From: Arcobacter cloacae | Lineage (GTDB): Bacteria; Campylobacterota; Campylobacteria; Campylobacterales; Arcobacteraceae | Assembly: GCF_013201935.1 (NCBI RefSeq) | Contig: NZ_CP053833.1 | Location: 62,001-126,000 of the forward strand | Length of the DNA: 64,000 bases | Reading direction: 5' to 3' | Shown here: positions 43,002 through 52,243 of the stretch, piece after piece | How the letters are laid out: every line of letters begins with the position of its first letter | How positions within the stretch are numbered: the first letter of the stretch is position 1 | Program-made: the position numbers and the translations under genes | Notes under the pieces: model-generated | Database searches by the model: none | The model's input: the letters and a program-made list of their open reading frames with translations, nothing else | What the model was told of the DNA's origin: nothing

Positions 43002-44075
43002 TTGGAAAATCAAAAAGATTACAAATCATCTATTTCTAGTGATATAAATAAAATTATTAATGAAACAGAGATATTAATAAATAAATATAATAAATTTTTT
43101 AATATTGAAGAGATTTTTTCTAGTGAAAATGGTGGTAAAACTAGATTAAATAGACAAATATTTAATGAAAATCACGAAGAAATACAAGCTTCTATTTTAG
43201 AAATTGCTTTATGTTTAGATGAAATAAAAGGTTATATATCTGAAGAGATAAAGATGATATTATCAAAATATAATCTCTTTGATAAAATAGAAATCACTGA
43301 TTTGATTTTTGATGATAGAAATTTTTTGGAACTTTTATTTTTAGATTTAGAAACACATGGAATAAAAGGTGAAATAAGAGTAAGATGTTTAAATGATGTA
43401 AATGAATTATTAAGTTTAAAAAATAAAATTTTTAATTTAAAATATTTTGTAGATATGTTTAATACATCAATTTTTGATAAATATCTAAATAGATTAGGAG
43501 TTGAAGATTTAATCAATAGTACGATTATATTTGAAACAATTGATTCTTATGGCTTACAATTTGAAGAGTTATTGAAATTTTCTAAAGAGATAAAAAATCT
43601 AGAACCACAAAGAGAAAAACTTACTAATTTAAATAGTCTAAATTCTCTTTTGGAATTACATAAGCGAAGGGCAGATAATTATCATTATGCAAGTATAAGA
43701 TATAAAATTTATGTTGAATATAATTGTGATATTTTAGCTAAACCTATGTATGTAAATAAAGCATATTTGGAAAATATAGTCTCTTCTTTGATGGAACAAT
43801 CATATATGGATTTAGTAAAAAAAGAGTTAAAAAAAGGAAAAATTCAAAAACAAGTAGATGTAAATGTATCAGTAGTTAAAAATACTTTTCAAATAACTAT
43901 CAAAAATAATGGTTTTGAATCAAGAAATATACAAAGTCTATATAATGCAGATATTGATAATAAATATATATTAGAAGCAAAAAATTTTGCTGCAGCTATA
44001 AATGCTAAGTTTGATATTCAAACTTTAGATAATGAAGGTATGTTATATACTTTAAGTGTAAAATTAAAAGCTTAA
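43002..44075 (+). CDS. Cytoplasmic protein with degenerate HATPase-like domain
   Basis: A 357-aa soluble protein, start TTG 43002 five bases after AGGAT. The first 240 residues are helical and charged. The C-terminal part (about 245-357) resembles a GHKL/histidine-kinase ATPase fold: an N-box-like YLENIVSSLMEQSYMDLV, a strand FQITIKNNGF where kinases have DxGxG, and YILEAKNFAAAINAKFDIQTLDNEGMLYTLSVKL at the end. The ATP-binding Asp/Gly residues are missing, so it is probably non-catalytic. It is the last gene of the pilus-like operon and may be a regulator. Confidence 0.55.
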   Translation: MENQKDYKSSISSDINKIINETEILINKYNKFFNIEEIFSSENGGKTRLNRQIFNENHEEIQASILEIALCLDEIKGYISEEIKMILSKYNLFDKIEITDLIFDDRNFLELLFLDLETHGIKGEIRVRCLNDVNELLSLKNKIFNLKYFVDMFNTSIFDKYLNRLGVEDLINSTIIFETIDSYGLQFEELLKFSKEIKNLEPQREKLTNLNSLNSLLELHKRRADNYHYASIRYKIYVEYNCDILAKPMYVNKAYLENIVSSLMEQSYMDLVKKELKKGKIQKQVDVNVSVVKNTFQITIKNNGFESRNIQSLYNADIDNKYILEAKNFAAAINAKFDIQTLDNEGMLYTLSVKLKA

Positions 44076-44100
44076 AACTAAAGGAAATTATCCTTTAGTT
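44076..44100. terminator. Bidirectional terminator between pilus-like operon and purT
   Basis: Perfect 10-bp stem AACTAAAGGA / TCCTTTAGTT with a 5-base loop. It overlaps the purT stop codon. Confidence 0.85.
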
Positions 44101-45264
44101 ATCTTTGAAATTTCCTATAATCTCTTTTGCTTTTTGTAAAGCAATATCACTACTATTTTTATCAAAAGTTAAAGCTACTGCCATTCTTCTACCCACATGA
44201 CTTTGAGGTTTTCCAAATACTCTAATAATAGAATCTTTAGTAAATGAAGAATCAAAAATATCAATTTGTGGATTAAAACTATCACCACTTGCTTTATAAG
44301 CAGCACTTGCACCTGCTCCATAAGTTATAAACTCAATTGGAAGACCTAAAACAGCTCTTACATGAAGTGCAAATTCACTAGCACTTTGAGTAATCATAGT
44401 AACCATTCCTGTATCGTGTGGTCTTGGACTAACTTCAGAAAAATAAACGTCATCACCTTTTACAAATAACTCAACTCCAAAAATTCCTCTTCCACCTAAA
44501 CCATCAGTTATAGTTTTTGCAATTTCTTGAGATTTTTTAATTGCTGTTTCACTCATATTCATAGGTTGCCAAGAGAAGATATAGTCACCATCTTTTTGAA
44601 TATGTCCAATTGGTTCACAAAATACTGTATCAATTCCATTTCTAACTGTTAACATTGTGATTTCATAATCAAAAGTGATAAACTCTTCAACTATTAATTC
44701 ACTAGCATCTCCTCTTGCTTCTTTTGCCATTTCCCAAGATTTTTCTAAATCATTTTCGCTTCTTGCAACACTTTGACCATGCCCTGAACTACTCATAACA
44801 GGTTTAATAACGCAAGGGAAACCTATCTCTTTAGATGCTTCTTTTAATGCATCAAAAGTAGTTACGAACTTATATTTACTTGTTGGAAGTTTTAATTCAA
44901 CAGCCGCAAACTCTCTGATGTTTTTTCTATTCATAGTTTTATTCACAGCATCAGCATTTGGAATAACATGAAATCCCTCTTTTTCAGCTGTAAAAAGAGC
45001 CTTTATATTAATTGCTTCAACTTCAGGTAAAATATAAGTAGGTTTTTCTCTTCTTATAACATCTAAAATTTCATTTTCATTTTTCATATTGATTGTATAT
45101 GATTTATTTGCTACAAGTTGAGCAGGAGCGTTGTTGTAACTATCAACAGCAATTGTTTCAATTCCTAATCTTTGAGCTTCAATAATAACTTCTTTACCAA
45201 GTTCACCGCTTCCAAGAAGCATTATTTTAATTGAGTCTGATTTTAGAGGTGCGGGAAATTTCAT
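44095..45264 (-). CDS. purT: Formate-dependent phosphoribosylglycinamide formyltransferase
   Basis: A 389-aa ATP-grasp enzyme forming formyl-GAR from GAR, formate and ATP in purine synthesis. It shows [21 protein letters not shown], the ATP-grasp segment [16 protein letters not shown], and [17 protein letters not shown] 45264 is used because AAAGGACAAAT directly precedes it and it starts the family's MKFPAPLKS; the frame remains open upstream to 45306. It works in the same pathway as purM and purA elsewhere in the window. Confidence 0.96.
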   Translation of the reverse strand: MKFPAPLKSDSIKIMLLGSGELGKEVIIEAQRLGIETIAVDSYNNAPAQLVANKSYTINMKNENEILDVIRREKPTYILPEVEAINIKALFTAEKEGFHVIPNADAVNKTMNRKNIREFAAVELKLPTSKYKFVTTFDALKEASKEIGFPCVIKPVMSSSGHGQSVARSENDLEKSWEMAKEARGDASELIVEEFITFDYEITMLTVRNGIDTVFCEPIGHIQKDGDYIFSWQPMNMSETAIKKSQEIAKTITDGLGGRGIFGVELFVKGDDVYFSEVSPRPHDTGMVTMITQSASEFALHVRAVLGLPIEFITYGAGASAAYKASGDSFNPQIDIFDSSFTKDSIIRVFGKPQSHVGRRMAVALTFDKNSSDIALQKAKEIIGNFKDN

Positions 45265-45274
45265 ATTTGTCCTT

Positions 45275-46039
45275 TTAATAATTTGATTGATAAAATCTTT
45301 TATCATAGTTTTGTAGATTATTTATTGTAATTATATCTTTTAATAAATTTAAATATTCATGGGCAATTCCAGAATAGTTTAACATTGTTTGAGAGAGTTT
45401 AAATCCATCTGGATTTTCATTTTGAATTCTTTGTTGAAATCTTGTTTCTTGAAAGGATTTATAAGCAAGATTTCTATTTAGGTTTAACATATAAGCACTT
45501 ACTGATTCTTGTAAACTTTTGAAAACTCTAATAAAATGTTTTGCTCCAAAATCTCTTTTTTTAGGGATTATCCCAAAAGCAGGGTCATAAGTCCAATGCC
45601 CAAAGATATTATTCGCATCACTTACAAATCTACTTTTACCCCAACCACTTTCAAGTGCAGCTTGTGCAAGTGCCAAAGAAGGTGGGATAATATCCACTTT
45701 TTTTTCGTACTCTTGTAGCGTATAAATATTTTTTATTTTATATTTTTGTTTAATATCAAGAAGTCTGTGAAAAGTAGGGGAATCAAAATCTATGTTTAAA
45801 ATATTTGAAGTTAAAACATCTTTTATAAATTGGCGTTCTTTTTTTATTAGTCTATTCTCGTAAGAAACCATTTTATACATATATTCAAAAAAATACTCTT
45901 TTGCTTTGTTTATATCTTCTATTTCATAGTACTCTTTTGGAAAACCTTTCGCAGATATTTGAGTTTGAATCGAAGTTACAAAACAAAAACTTAAGAATAG
46001 TTTCTTTGAATTTTTTATTAAAAATTTGAATAAAAACAT
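45275..46039 (-). CDS. Bax-like glucosaminidase (peptidoglycan hydrolase)
   Basis: A 254-aa protein with an N-terminal hydrophobic signal/anchor (about 1-30) and a glucosaminidase domain with [17 protein letters not shown] (catalytic Glu), [11 protein letters not shown] and [14 protein letters not shown], the pattern of E. coli Bax and related N-acetylglucosaminidases. It would cut glycan strands in the periplasm. It ends 3 bases before dapF on one side and precedes purT by 10 bases on the other. Confidence 0.85.
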   Translation of the reverse strand: MFLFKFLIKNSKKLFLSFCFVTSIQTQISAKGFPKEYYEIEDINKAKEYFFEYMYKMVSYENRLIKKERQFIKDVLTSNILNIDFDSPTFHRLLDIKQKYKIKNIYTLQEYEKKVDIIPPSLALAQAALESGWGKSRFVSDANNIFGHWTYDPAFGIIPKKRDFGAKHFIRVFKSLQESVSAYMLNLNRNLAYKSFQETRFQQRIQNENPDGFKLSQTMLNYSGIAHEYLNLLKDIITINNLQNYDKRFYQSNY

Positions 46040-46042
46040 ATA

Positions 46043-46783
46043 TTAAATGGTCGTAGTAAAAACTTTTTTAACAGCACCTTTAAAATAAATAGTACCATTT
46101 TTTAAAGAAAGAGTTAACTCTTCACCACTTTTTGGATAAACAAAAGCACTTTGTTTTACTAAGCCTAAATTATTTGCTCTTAAAAAACATGCTGCCATTC
46201 CTGTTCCACAAGCAAGTGTTTCACCTTCAACACCTCTTTCATAGGTTCTTACTTTTATAATTCCATTTTCGATTTTTGCAAAATTTACATTTGCGTTGTG
46301 TTCATATCTCATTTTAGAACTTAATTCATGATTGTAAAGCTCTAAATCTTCCACTATTGTTACAAGATGAGGAACACCTGTATCAACTAAATACCAAGTG
46401 AAACCATCTTGTTCAAACTCTTCTTTTATAACTTTTGGTGCTGTTAGTTGAGTTTCTACTATATCATTTTCAACAGATGATTTTATAATCCCAGCGCCTG
46501 TAAGAAATCTCATTTCGTTTGAACTTACTAAACCATTATTTAAAGCATAGTGAGAAACAGCTCTTGTTGCATTTCCGCACATAGCAGCATAACTTCCATC
46601 GCTATTATAAAAGAGCCATTTAAAATCAGCTTCATTAGATGGAACTAAAACTACTAATCCATCTGCACCAATTCCTTCTGTTCGATTGCATAATTTAATC
46701 GCATCATTTGAATAATCTTTTTCGATAAAAGAGTGGAAAATTACAAAATCATTTCCACTTGCACTATATTTTGTATATGTCAT
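46043..46783 (-). CDS. dapF: Diaminopimelate epimerase
   Basis: A 246-aa cofactor-independent epimerase converting LL- to meso-diaminopimelate for lysine and peptidoglycan. Both catalytic cysteines are visible in MCGNATRAVSHYAL and ETLACGTGMAAC, with the N-terminal KYSASGNDFVIF. Its ATG overlaps the coaE stop by 4 bases. Confidence 0.96.
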   Translation of the reverse strand: MTYTKYSASGNDFVIFHSFIEKDYSNDAIKLCNRTEGIGADGLVVLVPSNEADFKWLFYNSDGSYAAMCGNATRAVSHYALNNGLVSSNEMRFLTGAGIIKSSVENDIVETQLTAPKVIKEEFEQDGFTWYLVDTGVPHLVTIVEDLELYNHELSSKMRYEHNANVNFAKIENGIIKVRTYERGVEGETLACGTGMAACFLRANNLGLVKQSAFVYPKSGEELTLSLKNGTIYFKGAVKKVFTTTI

Positions 46784-47370
46784 ATAATCTCTCCGATGAT
46801 TCTTTCTACTTCATTTTGTAAATGTTTTAAATCTTTTGAATTATCAATTACCATATCAGCAAGTTTTCTCTTCTCTTCAATATCCATTTGATTAGAGATT
46901 TTTAATTTTGCTTCAGCTTCATCTATATTATCTCTTTTCATAAGTCTTTTTATTTGTAACTCTTTTGGAGTATAAATAACTAAAGATTTAGAAATAGGGT
47001 AGTGCATTTTTTCAAAAAATAGAGGGATATCCACAAAATATGGTTTATTTTGTTCTTCAAATATTTTTGATTCTTTTATTATCTCTTCTTTGATTAAAGG
47101 ATGAAGTAGGGCTTCTAATTTTAGTTTATTTTCTTCATTTGAAAATATTATTTTACCAAGTTCTTTTCTTAAAACTTTTCCATTTTGTACATATTGTTCG
47201 CCAAACATGGTGGCTATTTTACTTGAATTTTCATCGAGCAATCGATGAGCTATTAAATCAGCATCAATTGTTAGAAAACCATGTAGTTTGAAAAGGTTAC
47301 ATACAGTGCTTTTACCTGTTGAAATTCCGCCTGTTAAAGCGATTGCATTTTTAAATAAATCATTACTCAT
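46780..47370 (-). CDS. coaE: Dephospho-CoA kinase
   Basis: A 196-aa P-loop kinase (Walker A GGISTGKSTVC) that phosphorylates the 3'-OH of dephospho-CoA, the last step of CoA synthesis. DADLIAHRLL and the LID region (LMKRDNIDEAEAKLKI) are typical. It forms a coupled pair with dapF. Confidence 0.95.
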   Translation of the reverse strand: MSNDLFKNAIALTGGISTGKSTVCNLFKLHGFLTIDADLIAHRLLDENSSKIATMFGEQYVQNGKVLRKELGKIIFSNEENKLKLEALLHPLIKEEIIKESKIFEEQNKPYFVDIPLFFEKMHYPISKSLVIYTPKELQIKRLMKRDNIDEAEAKLKISNQMDIEEKRKLADMVIDNSKDLKHLQNEVERIIGEII

Positions 47371-47420
47371 AGTTAATATTTTACTACAAGAATGATTTAT
47401 TTATATTTAAGAGAAAAAAA

Positions 47421-47969
47421 TTATCTTTTCGCAATACCAGTTAATGCTCTATGTTCACCAGCTGGAAATACAAAAGAAGCATTGTGAATTTCTGCTGAAT
47501 AGTAATCTAAACCATCTAATAAATCAGCTCTTTGTAGATTTAAATCAGCTGTTGGGTGGTATCTTTTTGAAGCAATTACAGAAGTATTATGTCCAAATTT
47601 AAATGGCATAGCAATCCAGAATTTTGACCCAACAAGTGTTAAATCAGCAAATAGTTGTTCTTTATTACTTGAAAATGAACTTGAAGCAAAAGCTATCAAT
47701 CCATCGTCATTTAAAATTCTTTCAATATTTGCAAGTAGTAGTTCATCAAGTTTTACATCTGTAAAAATTATTACATCAATGTTTTTTTCATTTTTAGATG
47801 TTAAAAGTGATAAATCACCAAATTCAATATTTGAAGTTTTATTATGTTTAGCAGCTTGTGCTTTCATATCTTCATTTGATGTCCCAATAATCAGAACATT
47901 TGAAGCCTCTTTGTGTGTACACAATGGTAAATGTACCATCATTTCATTAAATGCGTTATTATCTTTCAT
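47421..47969 (-). CDS. Short spermidine synthase-like protein
   Basis: A 182-aa protein. The start (FNEMMVHLPLCTHKEASNVLIIG) matches the SpeE substrate/SAM-binding region, but it lacks the N-terminal beta-hairpin domain, and the usual GGGDG is replaced by GTSNED. A Rossmann core and a C-terminal ADLLDGLDYYSAEIHNASFVFP segment resembling the SpeE end remain. Campylobacterota encode such shortened homologues. Whether it makes spermidine is uncertain. The gene is divergent from purM. Confidence 0.75.
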   Translation of the reverse strand: MKDNNAFNEMMVHLPLCTHKEASNVLIIGTSNEDMKAQAAKHNKTSNIEFGDLSLLTSKNEKNIDVIIFTDVKLDELLLANIERILNDDGLIAFASSSFSSNKEQLFADLTLVGSKFWIAMPFKFGHNTSVIASKRYHPTADLNLQRADLLDGLDYYSAEIHNASFVFPAGEHRALTGIAKR

Positions 47970-48003
47970 TATATATAGTCCTTAATATTTATAAACAATT
48001 TGC

Positions 48004-48009
48004 TATAAT
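48004..48009 (+). promoter_or_regulatory. Extended -10 of purM
   Basis: TGCTATAAT, an ideal extended -10, 59 bases before the purM start. A Shine-Dalgarno AAAAAGGTGAATA follows near 48055-48065. Confidence 0.65.
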
Positions 48010-48067
48010 ACCAAAAAATTTTTAAAGTAATCGCAAGATTTAGAAACTAGAAAAAAAAAGGTGAATA

Positions 48068-49063
48068 ATGGCAACAGTTAGTTACAAAGATGCAGGAGTT
48101 GATATTGATGCAGGAAATCAGTTTGTAGAAAATATCAAACCTTATGTTAAAGCAACGACAATTCCAGGAGTTCTTGGAGGTATTGGTTCATTTGCAGGTG
48201 CTTTTGAATTACCAAGTGGTTATAAGAAACCTGTAATTTTATCTGGAACAGATGGTGTTGGAACAAAATTAAAACTTGCAATTGATGCAAAAAAATTTGA
48301 TACAGTAGGAATTGATTTAGTTGCTATGTGTTCAAATGATTTATTATGTAACTTTGGAGAGCCATTATTTTTCTTAGATTATTATGCAACAGCAAAACTT
48401 GATGTTGAAGAAGCAACACAAGTTGTAAAAGGAATCGCTGAGGGTTGTATTAGAAGTGAGTGTGCATTAGTTGGTGGTGAAACTGCTGAAATGCCAGGAA
48501 TGTATAAAGAGGGTGATTTTGACTTAGCTGGTTTTTGTGTTGGAATTGCTGAAAAAGATGAATTAAACAGAGTTGAAAGAATTAAAGAAGGTGATGTATT
48601 AATTGCACTACCATCTTCAGGTGTTCATTCAAATGGATTTTCGTTAGTGCGAAAATTACTTTTAGAAAAATTAGGAATGTCTTTAGATGATGATTTTCAA
48701 GGAAAACCACTTAAAGATGTACTATTAGAGCCAACAAGAATTTATGTAAAAGAGTTCAAAGCTAATAAAGATAAAATCAATGCATTAGCTCATATTACAG
48801 GTGGTGGAATTACTGAAAACTTGCCAAGAGTTTTACCAGATAATTTAAAAGCAGTTGTAAAAAGAGCAGATATTAGAGTTTTACCAATTTTTGAATTTAT
48901 GGGACAACATGTAGAACTAGAAGAGATGTACAGAACATTTAATATGGGTGTTGGTATGGTTTTAGTTGTTAGTTCTGAAAATGTAGATTCAGTTTTAGCA
49001 AAGACTGATGGATATGTAATTGGGCATATTGCTGCTGGTGCTAAATGTGTGGAGTTTATCTAG
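48068..49063 (+). CDS. purM: Phosphoribosylformylglycinamidine cyclo-ligase
   Basis: A 331-aa AIR synthetase. Visible motifs: YKDAGVDIDAGNQFVENIKP, ILSGTDGVGTKLKLA, VGGETAEMPGMY, ALPSSGVHSNGFSLVRKLL, and HITGGGITENLPRVLP. It uses ATP to close the imidazole ring in purine synthesis. Monocistronic, with its own promoter and a strong terminator. Confidence 0.97.
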   Translation: MATVSYKDAGVDIDAGNQFVENIKPYVKATTIPGVLGGIGSFAGAFELPSGYKKPVILSGTDGVGTKLKLAIDAKKFDTVGIDLVAMCSNDLLCNFGEPLFFLDYYATAKLDVEEATQVVKGIAEGCIRSECALVGGETAEMPGMYKEGDFDLAGFCVGIAEKDELNRVERIKEGDVLIALPSSGVHSNGFSLVRKLLLEKLGMSLDDDFQGKPLKDVLLEPTRIYVKEFKANKDKINALAHITGGGITENLPRVLPDNLKAVVKRADIRVLPIFEFMGQHVELEEMYRTFNMGVGMVLVVSSENVDSVLAKTDGYVIGHIAAGAKCVEFI

Positions 49064-49087
49064 TATTTAGATAAATTCCATTTTTTT

Positions 49088-49118
49088 AAAAGGCAAGTAT
49101 TTTTTACTTGCCTTTTTT
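49088..49118. terminator. Bidirectional terminator between purM and the GAPDH-like gene
   Basis: AAAGGCAAGTA / TACTTGCCTTT stem with T-rich loop and a T7 tail on the plus strand, A-run on the other side. It overlaps the stop of the convergent gene (49104). Confidence 0.9.
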
Positions 49119-50135
49119 TATCTCTTCATAATATTTTAAAATCTCCACAACTTTAGAAGCATATCCCCACTCATTGTCATACCAAAGTAGAAGTTTTATC
49201 ATATTTGTTTTAACATCTGTATATCTATGGTCAATTATTGTTGTAAATCTCTCTTTTTTAAAATCGCTTGAAACTAAAGGTTCAAAATTATTTAAAACTA
49301 TTGGAAATTTTTGATTCTTTTCATAATCTTTAAATAGTTCAATTATTTCATCTTTTGTTGAAGTTTGTTTTGTAAATAAAGTTACATTTATAGCTCCAAC
49401 TGTATCTGTTGGAACTCTTAGCGAATTTGAACTAATCAACTCTTTATTGAATTTTTCTAAAACATAAGAACAAGCTGTTATTGTAGTTGTTTTATTTGGA
49501 ATTATATTTTGAGTTGAAGATCTTCCAAATTCAAAGTTACAATCAACTTCTCTTGTAGCACTTCCTACGAAACTGCCATCAAGAACTCTTTGATGATTTA
49601 AAAGTGGATGAATAGTAATAATATCACCACATAAAATCTCTTTTTTTTCATCAACTAATTTTAAAGCTGGAAGTAGGGCTGTTGCATTACATGAGCTTGT
49701 AGAGATAATTTTATGAAAACTTGGATCTAACTCTTTTTCATTTGCCCCTAAAATCATATTTATATCAGCACTTTTATTTGGATGAGTTAAAAAAATAGCA
49801 TTCACAGGAAGTTGTTTTAAAAGATTTATATCCTCTTTTTTTCCACTTGAATCAATAATAATATCAATATCTTTTAAATCAATTTTATTTAAAGAATCAA
49901 AATTTGTAACTTTGATTTTTGATTTAGAGTTTTCTATAAAATTGTTTTCAATAATTTTAAATCTATCATCAAGTTTTCCATAAGTTGAATCATAATTTAT
50001 AGAATAAACTAAATTCTCAATATATGGATTTATATCATTTATTATTTTTATCTCAAAATTTTTATATTCAAGAAGTTGTTTTAAAACAGCTTTTCCAACT
50101 CTTCCTGCACCATTTAAAAGCACTTTTATACTCAT
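49104..50135 (-). CDS. Glyceraldehyde-3-phosphate dehydrogenase-like protein
   Basis: A 343-aa protein with the NAD-binding start VLLNGAGRVGKAVLKQLL, NYDSTYGKLD, a catalytic-Cys segment STSSCNATALLPALKLV, and the C-terminal LLWYDNEWGYASKVVEIL. The active-site context differs from classical GAPDH (SCTTNCLAP), and the His segment reads ITIHPLLNHQR. It may therefore act on a related phosphorylated aldehyde or be a divergent GAPDH. It stands alone between purM and the pirin gene. Confidence 0.8.
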   Translation of the reverse strand: MSIKVLLNGAGRVGKAVLKQLLEYKNFEIKIINDINPYIENLVYSINYDSTYGKLDDRFKIIENNFIENSKSKIKVTNFDSLNKIDLKDIDIIIDSSGKKEDINLLKQLPVNAIFLTHPNKSADINMILGANEKELDPSFHKIISTSSCNATALLPALKLVDEKKEILCGDIITIHPLLNHQRVLDGSFVGSATREVDCNFEFGRSSTQNIIPNKTTTITACSYVLEKFNKELISSNSLRVPTDTVGAINVTLFTKQTSTKDEIIELFKDYEKNQKFPIVLNNFEPLVSSDFKKERFTTIIDHRYTDVKTNMIKLLLWYDNEWGYASKVVEILKYYEEIKKGK

Positions 50136-50191
50136 AATTTAACCTATACTAATTTTATTGATGCAAGTATAGTTTAATTTTATTTATATAC

Positions 50192-50896
50192 TTATTTCTT
50201 TGGCATTTCTATAAATAAAATATGACTATTTGAGATAGGATTTATTATTAGTTTTTTTTCATCAACTATTTCCATCGCATCACCATCTTCTAAAATCACA
50301 TCATTTATTTTTGAACTTCCCTCAATTTGTACGAAATAAATTTGTCTATTCTCTTTTATTTCAAATTCTAAAGATTTATTAATTTCAAGTTCACTAACAT
50401 AAATATTCACATCTTGATATATTTTTATATCAGCATTTCCATTTTGTGAAGAAACAATATTTAATAATCTGTTTTTTCTTTCATTCTCTTCAAATTTTTT
50501 TGAGCCATAAAGTCTTGGAAGTCCAGTTTTAGGAGGAATAATCCAAATTTGTAATAGTCTTAAATCATCACTTTTATGAAGATTATGTTCACTATGATAA
50601 ATACCATCTCCAGCACTTAAATACTGAATTTCGCCTCTTTTTAAAGTTTCAGCATTTCCCATAGAATCTTTGTGGGTAATTTCTCCATTTACAATATAAG
50701 AGATAATTTCGATATTTGAATGTGGATGCATATCAAAACCACTTTGTGGGTGAACAATATCATCATTTAGCACTCTTAAAACACCAAAGTTTATATTATT
50801 TGGATTTCTATACTCAGCAAATGAGAAATGAAAACGACTTTGTAACCATCCAAGGTTTGATGTTCCCATATTATCTTTTGGTAATTTTTTTAACAT
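50192..50896 (-). CDS. Pirin-family protein
   Basis: A 234-aa bicupin. The N-terminal cupin has the metal ligands in GFDMHPHSNIEIISYI and GIYHSEHN. The C-terminal cupin (about 150-234) is reduced, as usual. Pirins are Fe-binding; some bacterial ones have quercetinase activity. It is the last gene of a MarR-YceI-dioxygenase-pirin cluster, 3 bases after the dioxygenase gene. Confidence 0.9.
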   Translation of the reverse strand: MLKKLPKDNMGTSNLGWLQSRFHFSFAEYRNPNNINFGVLRVLNDDIVHPQSGFDMHPHSNIEIISYIVNGEITHKDSMGNAETLKRGEIQYLSAGDGIYHSEHNLHKSDDLRLLQIWIIPPKTGLPRLYGSKKFEENERKNRLLNIVSSQNGNADIKIYQDVNIYVSELEINKSLEFEIKENRQIYFVQIEGSSKINDVILEDGDAMEIVDEKKLIINPISNSHILFIEMPKK

Positions 50897-50899
50897 AAT

Positions 50900-51664
50900 T
50901 TATCCTTTGAATATATAACTTTCCATAGAAATAGAACGATTTAGGATTTCATTATTAAATCCAGTTCCTATATAATCATAACTTGCACCTAAAGCTATAA
51001 AAAGTGGTAAAAAATGTTCATAGCTTGGGTGCATTTGATGAAAATTTTCTATTTTTTCAAATTCTAAAAGTTGTGAAATATCACCGCTTTTTAATATATT
51101 TTTTATTTTCTCATCAAATTTTATTACTAAATCATCTGCTTTTTCAAATGGATTATAAGAGACATTTCGTAAATTGTGAGTGATTGAACCACTTGCAATT
51201 ATCAAAGAATCATCTCTTATAAGCCTAAGTTTTTCACCTATTTGTAAAAGTTCTTTTACAGAATAATCAAAAGGAAGTGAAATTTGAATTACAGCAATAT
51301 CAAGTTTTTCAAACATCATATAAAGTGGTGTCCAAACCCCATGGTCAAAACTTATTCTTGTTTCATCAATAATTGGATTAAATTCTTTTAGAATTTCAAG
51401 TAAATTGTTTGTAAAGTTAATATCGCTTTTTATTGGATATTTTATATTATAAAGTTCCTCTTCAAAACCATAAAAATCATACATTAAATCTTTGGCTAAA
51501 GGATTAATAATTTTTAATCCTTTTGTAAGCCAATGAGCAGATACAACAACTATATATTTGGGTTTTTTAAACTCATTTGTAATATTCTTAAAATTAATTT
51601 TAGTTTTTGAGTCCACTAAAACTGTATTTGGTGCGCCATGTGAAATAAATAGTGTTGGATTCAT
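50900..51664 (-). CDS. Class III extradiol dioxygenase (YgiD/DODA family)
   Basis: A 254-aa enzyme with the non-heme iron/zinc ligands of the DODA family: SHGAPNTVL, VVVSAHWLTKG, and SFDHGVWTPLYMMF. E. coli YgiD opens the ring of DOPA; the physiological substrate in most bacteria is unknown. It lies 5 bases after the YceI gene and before pirin, a redox/aromatic-stress cluster common in bacteria. Confidence 0.9.
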   Translation of the reverse strand: MNPTLFISHGAPNTVLVDSKTKINFKNITNEFKKPKYIVVVSAHWLTKGLKIINPLAKDLMYDFYGFEEELYNIKYPIKSDINFTNNLLEILKEFNPIIDETRISFDHGVWTPLYMMFEKLDIAVIQISLPFDYSVKELLQIGEKLRLIRDDSLIIASGSITHNLRNVSYNPFEKADDLVIKFDEKIKNILKSGDISQLLEFEKIENFHQMHPSYEHFLPLFIALGASYDYIGTGFNNEILNRSISMESYIFKG

Positions 51665-51669
51665 TTAAA

Positions 51670-52221
51670 TTATTTTGCCAATTTACCTTGAACATCAATT
51701 ACAAGTTTTACTTCATCAGAAACTGCAACTCCACCTGTTTCTAAAACTTTATTCCAAGTAATTCCAAAATCACTTCTTTTGATTTTTCCACTTAAAGCAA
51801 AACCAGCTTTATCACCCATAACTCCACCATTTTCTAAATCTAACTTAACATTTTTTGTTACACCTTTCATAGTGAAATCACCATAAATTGCATCATCTTC
51901 AACTTTTGTTGATTTAAAAGTGATTTTTGGGAATTTTTCAGCATCAAAAATATCATCAGCTTTTAAGTGAGCATCCCTTTTTTCATTGGCAGTATTTATT
52001 GAAGAAACAGCAATTTCACCATTTAAAGATTTTAATTTATTTGTTTTTTCGTCATATTCAAAGTTTCCAGTAAAGTCATTGAAGTTACCTGATACATTTG
52101 TAATCATCATATGTTTAACTGTAAAACCTACATTTGTATGTGAATTATCAACATTATAATTTCCTGCAAATAATGCACTTGAAACAACAAGTGAAGCTAG
52201 TCCTAATTTAATTAATTTCAT
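51670..52221 (-). CDS. YceI-family periplasmic protein (second copy)
   Basis: A 183-aa protein with a signal peptide (about 1-19) and a full YceI barrel (NVDNSHTNVGFTVKHMMITN ... GVAVSDEVKLVIDVQG). It resembles the copy at 9621-10199 throughout. It lies downstream of the MarR gene and upstream of the dioxygenase, so it is probably under MarR control. Confidence 0.92.
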   Translation of the reverse strand: MKLIKLGLASLVVSSALFAGNYNVDNSHTNVGFTVKHMMITNVSGNFNDFTGNFEYDEKTNKLKSLNGEIAVSSINTANEKRDAHLKADDIFDAEKFPKITFKSTKVEDDAIYGDFTMKGVTKNVKLDLENGGVMGDKAGFALSGKIKRSDFGITWNKVLETGGVAVSDEVKLVIDVQGKLAK

Positions 52222-52243
52222 TTTTTTTTCCTTTTATTTTTTG

